Below are positions 33,288-44,012 of a stretch of DNA of 64,000 nt, one piece after another (within the stretch, counting starts at the first letter, position 1; each line of letters begins with the position of its first letter). The stretch lies in NCBI RefSeq assembly GCF_024713975.1, contig NC_091116.1:8152986-8216985 (forward strand), in the 5' to 3' direction. The notes below the pieces were generated by a model, which was given only the letters and a program-made list of their open reading frames with translations, was not told where the DNA came from and did not search any database. Origin of the DNA: Paralichthys olivaceus. Taxonomy: Eukaryota > Chordata > Actinopteri > Pleuronectiformes > Paralichthyidae. The translations under genes and the position numbers were made by a program.

Positions 33288-35003
33288 TTGTGTTCAAAAT
33301 AATAGCAGTGTTAATAAATAAAAAAAATTAATAATAAATGAAAGATAGTGTCTGCATTGTTCTTTACAAAGTCAAACATTTATTGTATGAAGTGAAAAAT
33401 GCTAGAAGATGTCTTGTCTGTGAATCACTGAACTTGTATTTAGTTGTACAAGCAGTGTGTTTGAGAACTGCTTCACATGTGTGTTGCATGGAGTCGACCA
33501 AGTTGTGTCACCTGTGTACAGGTATTGTAGTCCAGGATGATCGGAGTGGCCACTCCATAATGTTAGTGTTGTTGGATGTTGAAGATGCTGTGTGCTTACT
33601 TGTGTGTTTGGGGTGGTTGTCTTGTTGAAAGACACATTTGAAGGGTGTCTCCTCTTTGGCATAAGTCACCACGATGTCTTGAAGTATTGTGTTTGTGCCA
33701 CCATGCTTCACAGTGTTCTGTGGTTTGAACAGTGTTGCCTTCATCACTCCACAAAATGTTGTGGTATTTTCCATTACTGAAAATTGTAACCTCTTCAGCA
33801 CATGTTGATTTTTCAACAATTGGACTTTGCGTAGGATTCATTTTGGTTATTGTCTGATTCATCTGAATGGTAGTGTTCTGTTGTCTTCCACGTCTTTGTG
33901 GTTTTGGTTGCTATTTTAAAGGATTTGAGATGATTGTAGTTGAGCGGTTTGTACTTTTCTGGTTGTCTTGATACTTTTGAATCAAAGTATGCTGTTGTTG
34001 TGAACAATGACCCATGTTCCAGTGATTTTCAGACAAATGCACTAGAACTAGCATGTAGAACCTTTGCTGCCTTGGTCCTTAAATGACGGCCACCTGTTTG
34101 ACTTGAGTAATAGAAGTCCACACTGCTGTTATTTTGAACACAATGACTGTTGTTGAAAGTGGTGAAATTGTGTTAGGTTTGTGTCTTGTCATGCCTCTGT
34201 CACAATAGAAAGGTGATTGTTCAGCCAGGAAAAGTCCCAGGTGAGTATGTTTCTATTCTTTTCTCTTCTCAAAAATCTATTGGGTGCACCTGCATGGTTT
34301 TCTAAATAGTAATTTAGTTTTGTGTAAGTCCAGTTTTTGTATGAATGCTGCACAGTGTTTGCTAAATGAGACCCTTGATTGTTTTGTCTGTCATACAGGG
34401 CTGATGAGGACAGCGGCTCACTCATTAGGTGGAGCGATGTTGTTTGAGGTAAGTAATGTATTAAGAGCAAATAGTCTGAATAATCTGTACACACTGACGT
34501 TGTTAAAGTTGTAAAAAAATAAAGACGACCACTTCTGTCCCCTTCCAGACATTGTACTGAAAGTCCTTGGTGGTGGGAGGGAACCACATGGAAAATGGTG
34601 AGTGTGATCTAAAATAGATTATCAGCTTTAAAAGATTGTTGTTTAGCAGCAAGTAGGTATGTGTTCCTCCAGGTGAGCCATAAGTCCTGGTTACTGTATG
34701 TCCTTCATGTGTTTCAGGTGTTATTGTGTCTACCAGGTTGTACTTCATGTGGACCTAAGAAACCTCTAAGCTGTTTCACCAGTGTTACTGAGGATCAACA
34801 GTGGTAAGTGGTTGTACAGTTCAGTGTTTGTTCATTAAATCAAAAGAGACTTTATATTAATGTGTGTTTGTGAACCATGTCATGTGTTACAGGTTTGTTG
34901 AAGCACCTGGATTGTGTCACTGCTGGATTTGTGAGTAGATTTGAACAGTTATTGGTTTGAATGTAGTTGATCTATTGCTGCTTGTTCCATGTGAGATGTA
35001 GAG
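33288..35003 (+). repeat. Array 2 unit 10
   Basis: It repeats unit 7 at +4,830. Blocks are A 34,209-34,240, B 34,399-34,448, C 34,549-34,597, D 34,718-34,803 and E 34,893-34,930. A private change is ctgtttcacc for ctgttccacc in D. Confidence 0.88.
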
Positions 35004-36709
35004 TTGTGTTCAAAATAATAGCAGTGTGTTAATAAAAAATAAATTAATAAATAAAAGATAGCAGTGTCTGCATTGTTCTTTACAAAGTCAAACATTTATT
35101 GTATTGAGTGAAAAATGCTAGAAGATGTGTCTTGTCTGTGAATCACTGAACTTGTATTTAGTTGTACAAGCAGTGTGTTTGAGAACTGCTTCACATGTGT
35201 GTTGCATGGAGTCGACCAAGTTGCGTCACCTGTGTACAGGTATTGTAGTCCAGGATGATCGGAGTGGCCACTCCATAATGTTAGTGTTGTTGGATGTTGA
35301 AGATGCTGCGTGCTTACTTGTGTGTTTGGGGTGGTTGTCTTGTTGAAACACACATTTGAAGGGTGTCTCCTCTTTGGCATAAGGCAACATGATGTCTTGA
35401 AGTATTGTGCTTGTGCCACCATGCTTCACAGTGTTCTGTGGTTTGAACAGTGTTGCCTTCATCGCTCCACAAAATGTTGTGGTATTTTCCTTTAAGGAAA
35501 ATTGTAACCTCTTCAGCACATGTTGATTTTTCACCAATGGGACTTTGCGTAGGATTCATTTAGGTTATTGTTTGATTCATCTGAATGGTAGTGTTCTGTT
35601 GTCTTCCACGTCTTTGTGGTTTTGGTTGCTATTTTAAAGGATTTGAGATGATTGTAGTTGAGCGGTTTGTACTTTTCTGGTTGTCTTGATACTTTTGAAT
35701 CAAAGTATGCTGTTGTTGTGAACAATGAGCCATGTTCCAGTGATTTTCAGACAAATGCACTAGAACTAGCATGTAGAACATTTGCTGCCTTGGTCCTTAA
35801 ATGAGGGCCACCTGTTTGACTTGAGTAATAGAACTCCACACTGCTGTTATTTTGAACACAATGACTGTTGTTGAAAGTGGTGAAATTGTGTTAGGATTCT
35901 GTCTTGTCATGCCTCTGTCACAATAGAAAGGTGATTGTTCAGCCACGAAAAGTCCCAGGTGAGTATGTTTCTATTCTTTTCTCTTCTCAAAAATCTATTG
36001 GGTGCACCTGCATGGTTTTCTAAATAGTAATTTAGTTTTGTGTAAGTCCAGTTTTTGTATGAATGCCACACAGTGTTTGCTAAATGAGACCCTTGATTGT
36101 TTTGTCTGTCATACAGGGCCGATGAGGACAGCGGCTCACTCGTTAGGTGGAGCGATGTTGTTTGAGGTAAGTAATGTATTAAGAGCAAATAGTCTGAATA
36201 ATCTGTACACACTGACGTTGTTAAAGTTGTAAAAAAAATAAAGACGACCACTTCTGTCCTCTTTCAGACATTGTACTGAAAGTCCTTGGTGGTGGGAGGG
36301 AACCACATGGAAAGTGGTGAGTGTGATCCAAACTACATTATTAGCTTTTAAAGATTGTTGTTTAGCAGCAAATAGGTATGTGTTCCTCCAGGTGAGCCAT
36401 AAGTCCTGGTTACTGTATGTTAATGTGTTATTGTGTCTAGCAGGTTGTACTTCATGTCAACCTAAGAAACCTCTAAGCTGTTCCACCAGTGTTACTGAGG
36501 ATCAACAGTGGTAAGTGGTTGTACAGTTCAGTGTTTGTTCATTAAATCAAAGGTGACTTTATATTAATGTGTGTTTGTGAACCATGTCATGTGTTACAGG
36601 TTTGTTGAAGCACCTGGATTGTGTCACTGCTGGATTTGTGAGTAGATTTGAACAGTTATTGTTTGAATGTAGTTGATCTATTGCTGCTTGTTCCATGTGA
36701 GATGTAGAG
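35004..36709 (+). repeat. Array 2 unit 11 (altered D acceptor)
   Basis: It repeats units 5 and 8. Blocks are A 35,927-35,958, B 36,117-36,166, C 36,268-36,316, shortened D 36,441-36,510 and E 36,600-36,637. Confidence 0.88.
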
Positions 36710-38117
36710 TTGTGTTCAGAATAATAGCAGTGTGTTAATAAAAAAATAAAAGATAGCAGTGTCTGCATTGGTTTTTACAAAGTCAAACATTAATTGTATG
36801 AAGGGAAAAATGCTAGAAGATGTGTCTTGTCTGTGAATCACTGAACTTGTATTTAGTTGTACGAGCAGTGTGTTTGAGAACTGCTTCACATGTGTGTTGC
36901 ATGGAGTCGACCAAGTTGCGTCACCTGTGTACACGTATTGTAGTCCAGGATGATCGGAGTGGCCACTCCATAATGTTAGTGTTGTTGGATGTTGAAGATG
37001 CTGCGTGCTTCTATGTCATTGTGGTTTTGGTTGCTATTTTAAAGGATTTGAGATGATTGAAGTTGAGCGGTTAGTAGTTTTCTAGTTGTCTTGATACTTT
37101 TGAATCAAAGTATGCTGTTGTTGTGAACAATGAGCCATGTTCCAGTGATTTTCAGACAAATGCACTAGAGCTAGCATGTAGAACATTTGCTGCCTTGGTC
37201 CTTAAATGAGGGCCACCTGTTTGACTTGAGTAATAGAACTCCACACTGCTGTTATTTTGAACACAATGACTGTTGTTGAAATTGTGTTAGAGTTGTGTCT
37301 TGTCATGCCTCTGTCACAATAGAAAGGTGATTGTTCAGCCACAAAAAGTCCCAGGTGAGTATGTTTCTATTCTTTTCTCTTCTCAAAAATCTATTGGGTG
37401 CACCTGCATGGTTTTCTAAATAGTAATTAAGTTTTGTGTAAGTCCAGTTTTTGTATGAATGCCACACAGTGTTTGCTAAATGAGACCCTTGATTGTTTTG
37501 TCTGTCATACAGGGCCGATGAGGACAGCGGCTCACTGGTTAGGTGGAGCGATGTTGTTTGAGGTAAGTAATGTATTAAGAGCAAATAGTCTGAATAATCT
37601 GTACACACTGACGTTGTTAAAGTTGTAAAAAAAATAAAGACGACCACTTCTGTCCACTTTCAGACCTTGTACTGAAAGTCCTTGGTGGTGGGAGGGAACC
37701 ACATGGAAAATGGTGAGTTTGATCTAAAATAGATTATCAGCTTTTAAAGATTGTTGTTTAGCAGCAAGTAGGTATGTGTTCCTCCAGGTGAGCCATAAGT
37801 CCTGGTTACTGTATGTCCTTCATGTGTTTCAGGTGTTATTGTGTCTACCAGGTTGTACTTCATGTGGACCTAAGAAACCTCTAAGCTGTTCCACCAGTGT
37901 TACTGAGGATCAACAGTGGTAAGTGGTTGTACAGTTCAGTGTTTGTTCATTAAATCAAAAGAGACTTTATATGAATGTGTGTTTGTAAACCATGTCATGT
38001 GTTACAGGTTTGTTGAAGCACCTGGATTGTGTCACTGCTGGATTTGTGAGTAGATTTGAACAGTTATTGTTTGAATGTAGTTGATCTATTGCTGCTTGTT
38101 CCATGTGAGATGTAGAG
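36710..38117 (+). repeat. Array 2 unit 12
   Basis: It repeats units 6 and 9. Blocks are A 37,323-37,354, B 37,513-37,562, C 37,664-37,712, D 37,833-37,918 and E 38,008-38,045. Here D has gtctaccag instead of gtctagcag and the following intron has gtaaacc instead of gtgaacc, so this third copy is starting to match a different unit type. Confidence 0.88.
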
Positions 38118-39473
38118 TTGTGTTCAAAATAATAGCAGTGTTAATAAATAAAAAAAATTAATAATAAATGAAAGATAGTGTCTGCATTGTTCTTTACAAA
38201 GTCAAACATTTATTGTATGAAGTGAAAAATGCTAGAAGATGTCTTGTCTGTGAATCACTGAACTTGTATTTAGTTGTACAAGCAGTGTGTTTGAGAACTG
38301 CTTCACATGTGTGTTGCATGGAGTCGACCAAGTTGTGTCACCTGTGTACAGGTATTGTAGTCCAGGATGATCGGAGTGGCCACTCCATAATGTTAGTGTT
38401 GTTGGATGTTGAAGATGCTGTGTGCTTACTTGTGTGTTTGGGGTGGTTGTCTTGTTGAAAGACACATTTGAAGGGTGTCTCCTCTTTGGCATAAGTCACC
38501 ACGATGTCTTGAAGTATTGTGTTTGTGCCACCATGCTTCACAGTGTTCTGTGGTTTGAACAGTGTTGCCTTCATCACTCCACAAAATGTTGTGGTATTTT
38601 CCTTTAAGGAAAATTGTAACCTCTTCAGCACATGTTGATTTTTCAACAATTGGACTTTGCGTAGGATTCATTTTGGTTATTGTCTGATTCATCTGAATGG
38701 TAGTGTTCTGTTGTCTTCCACGTCTTTGTGGTTTTGGTTGCTATTTTAAAGGATTTGAGATGATTGAAGTTGAGCGGTTTGTACTTTTCTGGTTGTCTTG
38801 ATACTTTTGAATCAAAGTATGCTGTTGTTGTGAACAATGACCCATGTTCCAGTGATTTTCAGACAAATGCACTAGAACTAGCATGTAGAACATTTGCTGC
38901 CTTGGTCCTTAAATGAGGGCCACCTGTTTGACTTGAGTAATAGAACTCCACACTGCTGTTATTTTGAACACAATGACTGTTGTTGAAAGTGGTGAAATTG
39001 TGTTAGGGTTGTGTCTTGTCATGCCTCTGTCACAATAGAAAGGTGATTGTTCAGCCAGGAAAAGTCCCAGGTGAGTATGTTTCTATTCTTTTCTCTTCTC
39101 AAAAATCTATTGGGTAAACTTGCTGCACTTGCTAACTAGGTGTGTCCCTCCATGTGAGCCATAACTCCATTTCCTTCATGTGTTTCAGGTGTTATTGTGT
39201 CTACCAGGTTGTACTTCATGTGGACCTAAGAAACTTCTAAGCTGTTCCACCAGTGTTATTGAGGATCAACAGTGGTAAGTGGTTGTACAGTTCAGTGTTT
39301 GTTCATTAAATCAAAAGAGACTTTATATGAATGTGTGTTTGTAAACCATGTCATGTGTTACAGGTTTGTTGAAGCACCTGGATTGTGTCACTGCTGGATT
39401 TGAGAGTAGATTTGAACAGTTATGGTTTGAATGTAGTTGATCTATTGCAGCTTGTTCCATGTGAGATGTAGAG
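38118..39473 (+). repeat. Array 2 unit 13 (last full unit; lacks B and C)
   Basis: The left part follows units 7 and 10 up to about 38,600 and then switches to another unit type. Blocks are A 39,039-39,070, D 39,189-39,274 and E 39,364-39,401. B and C are absent. The E donor is gagag (lost), as in the last unit of array 1. The stub 39,474-39,547 then meets the LINE. Confidence 0.88.
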
Positions 39474-39547
39474 TTGTGTTCAAAATAATAGCAGTGTGTT
39501 AATAAAAAATAAATAAATAAATAAAAGATAGTGTCTGCATTGTTCTT

Positions 39548-41609
39548 AATTACGTCAATTCTGGACGGAAATTCTATTACAGTCGATTTTTATCCGACAA
39601 AACTGTTCACAAATTTAAAGAACTGCTCCCCTCCTCACTTCCCTCTCAGCCATGTCTCAGTACAATACAAGAAGATTATCAAAACCTTACTCCCACACTA
39701 GTTGATAACTTTGTAAATAGTACTGCAGCCTCACTAAAAACAGCACTTGAAGCTGTCGCCCCATTAAAAAAGAAGAAACTAAGTCAGAGGAGATTAGCTC
39801 CGTGGTATAATTCCCAAACGCGCGTTCTAAAACAGACATCGCGGAAGCTAGAAAGGAAGTGGCGTTCCACCAATCGCCAAGACTTCCACCTAGCCTGGAA
39901 GAATAGCCTTATAAATGACAAAAAAGCACTTAGAAATGCCCAAACCTCTTATTATTCATTACTAATAGAAGAAAATAGGAACAACCCCAGGTTCCTCTTC
40001 AGCACTGTAGCCAGGCTGACAGAAAGTCACACCTCTACTGACCCATCTATTCCTCTAGATGTGAGAAGCAATGACTTCATGAGGTTCTTCACTAATGAAA
40101 TTACAACCATCAGGGATAAAATCCACCACCTCCTCCCAGTGAATAACACTGATACATTGTCTGGTCCTGAAACCATAGCACCAGATTTATGTCTAAACAA
40201 ATTTTACTCGATTGATCTTCCTGAACTGACCTCGTTAGTTTCATCATCTAAACCAACTACTTGTCAGCTGGACTCTGTTCCAACTAGACTTTTTAAAGAA
40301 GTCCTACCCCTAATTGACCGTTCCATTTGAAATCAGATTAATATGTCTTTGCTAACCGGCTACGTACCACAGGCTTTTAAGGTAGCCGTTATTAAACCTC
40401 TGCTTAAAAAGCTTACGCTTGATCCAGAGGTTTTAGCTAACGGTAGACCCATATCCAACCTGCCCTTCATTTCCAAAATCCTAGAAAAAGCCGTTGCTAA
40501 CCAGCTGTGTGGTTCCTTAGATAGTAACGTTTTATTGGAAAAATTTCAGTCAGGATTTAGAACCTATCACAGCACAGAAACAGCACTATTGAAAGTCACC
40601 AATGACCTTCTTATGGCATCAGATGATGGACTTGTCTCTGTCCTCGTGTTGTTGGACCCTTAGTGCAGCCTTTGACACAATAGATCATAAGATTCTGCTA
40701 CAGAGATTAGAACAACATATAGGAATTAAAGGAACAGCACTACACTGGTTTAAATCATATTTATCAGATAGATTCCAATTTATTAATGTTAACAATGACT
40801 ACTCCATGCACATGCAAGTTAATCATGGAGTTCCACAAGGTTCTGTCCTTGGACCAATCCTCTTCACCTTATATATGCTCCCCTTAGGCAACATTATCAG
40901 ACAGCACCACATACAATTCCACTGCTATGCAGACGACACCCAATTGTATGTTTCCATGAAGCATGATGAATCTAATCGCCTATTTCAACTTCAGGAATGT
41001 CTCAAAGATATCAAGGCCTGGATGACCCAAAATGTTGTACTTTTAAACTCAGACAAAACTGAGGTTGTTGTAATTGGCCCTAAACATCTCAGAGAAACAC
41101 TGTCTGACCAGATAGTCACTTTGGATGGTGTCAGTCTGGCTTCCAGCTCCACTGTGTGGAACCTTGGAGTGTTGTTCGACCAAGACATGTCATTTGACCC
41201 CCATATTAAACTAGTGTCTAGGACGGCTTTCTTCCATCTGCGCAATATTACCAAAATTAGAAACATCCTGTCTAAGCAGGATGCTGAAAAACCAGTCCAC
41301 GCGTTTGTAACCTCTAGATTAGATTACTGCAACTCTCTATTAGCAGGATGCTCCATGAAGACTGTTAAAAGTCTCCAGTTGGTCCAAAATGCTGCAGCAC
41401 GAGTGCTGACAGGAACTAGAAGGAGAGATCATATCACTCCTGTCTTAGCTTCCTTACATTGGCTCCCGGTAAAATTTAGAATAGAATTCAAGATCCTGCT
41501 CCTCACTTTTAAAGCCCTCAACAATTACGCCCCTTCATATATCAAAGAGCTGATAACACCTTATTCGTTCCCAAAACACAGGCTCTCTAGTGGTTCCAAG
41601 AGTCTGTAA
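39548..41609 (+). pseudogene. LINE ORF2 (endonuclease-RT linker, RT, C-terminal region) with a stop and a frameshift
   Basis: The frame is open from the 5' breakpoint to a TGA at 40,328-40,330. It continues in the same frame ([20 protein letters not shown], the start of the RT fingers) to a TAG at 40,661. One extra C among 40,657-40,659 shifts the frame just before the motif SAAFDTIDHK, which carries a catalytic Asp. The new frame contains VPQGSVLGP and FHCYADDTQLYVSM (YADD at 40,926-40,937) and runs to the TAA at 41,607. The RT catalytic residues are visible, but no continuous protein is possible. The endonuclease domain is missing by 5' truncation. Confidence 0.9.
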
Positions 41610-42207
41610 GAGTAGAGCAGGAGGTAGAACATTTAGCTATCAGGCTCCTCTCCTGTGGAACCAGTTCCCACTCTGGGTTGGGGAGGCAGACAGTGTCCCA
41701 GCATTTAAAGTAAAACTAAAAAACTTCCTCTTTGACAAAGCCTATAGTTAGGGCTGGATCAGGTGAGTCTTGAACCATCCCTTAGTTGTGCTGCTATAGG
41801 TCTAGACTGCTGGGGGAACTCCCATCATGCATTGAGCACTTCATCACTTCCCTCTGTCTCTCTGCCCCCCCCCCACACCTGTTTATTTATTTATTTATTA
41901 GTTTTAACATGGCATCATGTCAAAGTGTCACTTTGTCCTCCCATAGTCCCTCTGGCTCTTCTCTCTATCTCGTTTCAGATAACTCCGGCACCGGGACTGC
42001 AGGACAACAACGACTACCATCACCATTGTCATCATTATTTATTTAGTTATTGTTATAGTCAGCCTCGATACTGATGGTGCCAAATTGTTCCCGGTCTCTC
42101 TCTCTCCACCTCTTCTCTCCCCCGCTTTCCACCCATCTGTCCTTTCCTCCCCCCTTACTTTTCTTTCCTCACCCCAACCGGTCGAGGCAGATGAGTGCCC
42201 ACATTGA
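39548..42207 (+). mobile_element. L2-clade-like LINE, 5'-truncated, 3' end lost (LINE copy 2)
   Basis: It has the same 5' breakpoint as LINE copy 1 and about 98% or higher identity by eye where both are present. It retains the 742 bp missing from copy 1. It stops at cccacattga within the 3' UTR (corresponding to about 12,608) and is joined to array-unit sequence (taaaataatagcagtg) at 42,208. The polypeptide is interrupted (see the pseudogene entry). Confidence 0.9.
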
Positions 42208-42352
42208 TAAAATAATAGCAGTGTTAATAAATAAAAAAAATTATTAATAAATGAAAGATAGTGTCTGCATTGTTTGCTGCCTTGGTCATTAAATGAGGAC
42301 ACAATGACTGTTGTTGAAAGTGGTGAAATTGTGTTTGGGTTGTGTCTTGTTG
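42208..42352 (+). repeat. Mosaic of rearranged array-unit fragments
   Basis: This is a chain of three pieces. The first is the left end of a Tc1 half (42,209-42,273, matching unit 7 type with aaataaaaaaaatta). The second is a short tgctgccttggtc piece from the right part of the Tc1 half. The third is the acacaatgactgttgttgaa piece that precedes block A. It marks a rearranged array edge next to the assembly gap. Confidence 0.8.
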
Positions 42353-42416
42353 TCTGACGCAGTGGCTGAGATGGTTAGAAGGTTGACCCATAGATTGTGG
42401 GACGCAAGTTCAATTC
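42353..42416 (+). mobile_element. tRNA-like SINE head, cut by gap
   Basis: The block tgacgcagtggctgagatgg with an A-box-like ggctgagatggttag, and about 35 bp on the B-box-like gcaagttcaattc, resembles the tRNA-derived 5' part of a SINE. The sequence then enters the gap. It is not a functional tRNA by eye, because I cannot close an acceptor stem. Confidence 0.45.
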
Positions 42417-42516
42417 NNNNNNNNNNNNNNNNNNNNNNNNNNNNNNNNNNNNNNNNNNNNNNNNNNNNNNNNNNNNNNNNNNNNNNNNNNNNNNNNNNNN
42501 NNNNNNNNNNNNNNNN
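42417..42516. other. Assembly gap (100 N)
   Basis: Exactly 100 N, a conventional size for a gap of unknown length. It lies between array/SINE debris and a 21-bp minisatellite, both hard to assemble. Confidence 1.
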
Positions 42517-43549
42517 CTGTCCTTACTTTTATTTCCCTACTGTCTTACTTTTATTTCCTACTGTCTTACTTTTATTTCCTACTGTCTTACTTTTATTTCC
42601 TACTGTCTTACTTTTATTTCCTACTGTCTTACTTTTATTTCCTACTGTCTTACTTTTATTTCCTACTGTCTTACTTTTATTTCCTACTGTCTTACTTTTA
42701 TTTCCTACTGTCTTACTTTTATTTCCTACTGTCTTACTTTTATTTCCTACTGTCTTACTTTTATTTCCTACTGTCTTACTTTTATTTCCTACTGTCTTAC
42801 TTTTATTTCCTACTGTCTTACTTTTATTTCCTACTGTCTTACTTTTATTTCCTACTGTCTTACTTTTATTTCCTACTGTCTTACTTTTATTTCCTACTGT
42901 CTTACTTTTATTTCCTACTGTCTTACTTTTATTTCCTACTGTCTTACTTTTATTTCCTACTGTCTTACTTTTATTTCCTACTGTCTTACTTTTATTTCCT
43001 ACTGTCTTACTTTTATTTCCTACTGTCTTACTTTTATTTCCTACTGTCTTACTTTTATTTCCTACTGTCTTACTTTTATTTCCTACTGTCTTACTTTTAT
43101 TTCCTACTGTCTTACTTTTATTTCCTACTGTCTTACTTTTATTTCCTACTGTCTTACTTTTATTTCCTACTGTCTTACTTTTATTTCCTACTGTCTTACT
43201 TTTATTTCCTACTGTCTTACTTTTATTTCCTACTGTCTTACTTTTATTTCCTACTGTCTTACTTTTATTTCCTACTGTCTTACTTTTATTTCCTACTGTC
43301 TTACTTTTATTTCCTACTGTCTTACTTTTATTTCCTACTGTCTTACTTTTATTTCCTACTGTCTTACTTTTATTTCCTACTGTCTTACTTTTATTTCCTA
43401 CTGTCTTACTTTTATTTCCTACTGTCTTACTTTTATTTCCTACTGTCTTACTTTTATTTCCTACTGTCTTACTTTTATTTCCTACTGTCTTACTTTATTT
43501 CCTACTGTCTTACTTTTATTTCCTACTGTCTTACTTTTATTTCCTACTG
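42517..43549 (+). repeat. 21-bp minisatellite, about 49 units
   Basis: The unit ctactgtcttacttttattt + c recurs every 21 bp with almost no variation. The first unit is irregular and one unit near 43,491 lacks a T. Because 21 is a multiple of 3 and the unit has no stop in two frames, it gives long spurious ORFs (FPTVLLL or YCLTFIS repeats). It borders the gap, so the true length may be larger. Confidence 0.97.
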
Positions 43550-43872
43550 TACTCATCATATCGTGAGCTGGGCAGAATTTATGCCAAAATATCCAGGACA
43601 CAAAAGCTTCCATCTTGTGCATTTGGAGCCAGAGTGTGCCACATCTTTTGGGGAGCAATCGTCGTTTATCTCGTCTTTTGGTCCAACTCGCTCTGTGCTG
43701 CTGTGAGAGGCCTTCAGCTTGAGACAGACAGCTGGAGATCTGCAGGAAATAAGAGTCACAGTTAGTCAGGGTTGTGTTCTCCATCAATTCACACAGCTTA
43801 GTGTTTGTACAACTACAACTCACTGTGGATATTTGATGTTGAGTGATTTTTTTTCAGTTTTCAATCAAATGA
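43550..43872. other. Unclassified stretch between two minisatellites
   Basis: The sequence includes gagctgggcagaatttatgc and a ggccttcagcttgagacaga segment. I see no open gene and no known repeat. An (AT)n run follows at about 43,871-43,897. Confidence 0.5.
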
Positions 43873-44012
43873 TATATATATATATATTTATATATATGTG
43901 TTTGGTACGGCTGGGCAATACAACACTATTGATACAATGTGTAGACTCTAGTGACATCTGGTGGTGAAGCTGTATGTTGCAGCCTCTCCCTCCAAACATG
44001 AAAGAATATTTT

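Larger units (their letters stand above)
24522..38600 (+). repeat. 4,830-bp higher-order repeat, three near-identical copies
   Basis: Copies run from about 24,522 to 29,351, 29,352 to 34,181, and 34,182 to about 38,600 (third copy incomplete). Corresponding ORF borders are spaced by exactly 4,830 (24,529/29,359/34,189; 25,465/30,295/35,125; 27,160/31,990/36,820). I see only a handful of base differences by eye, for example near 31,672, 31,838, 34,775, 37,848 and 37,987. Very recent amplification, ongoing conversion or assembly collapse could all explain this. Confidence 0.9.
18930..39547 (+). repeat. Tandem array 2 of the exon-bearing repeat unit (13 units plus stub)
   Basis: Unit starts set by the Tc1-type terminal repeat are 20,228; 21,925; 23,624; 25,344; 27,050; 28,458; 30,174; 31,880; 33,288; 35,004; 36,710; 38,118; 39,474, preceded by a first unit from about 19,030. 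Lengths range from about 1,356 to 1,720 bp. Orientation is the same as array 1. Units 4-6, 7-9 and 10-12 form three copies of a 4,830-bp higher-order repeat. First and last units lack blocks B and C, as does unit 5 of array 1. Confidence 0.94.

Noticed and set aside
1-39547. CRISPR-like reading of the arrays
   Set aside because: Units are 1-1.7 kb with no short direct repeats and unique spacers, in a eukaryotic genome.
42353-42416. Functional tRNA gene
   Set aside because: Only A- and B-box-like pieces are visible, there is no acceptor-stem pairing, and it is cut by the gap. A SINE head fits better.
42311-43765. 484-codon ORF with FPTVLLL repeats, and a parallel ORF with YCLTFIS repeats
   Set aside because: These are translations of the 21-bp minisatellite, which lacks stops in two frames, and they read across the gap. 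There is no independent sign of coding.
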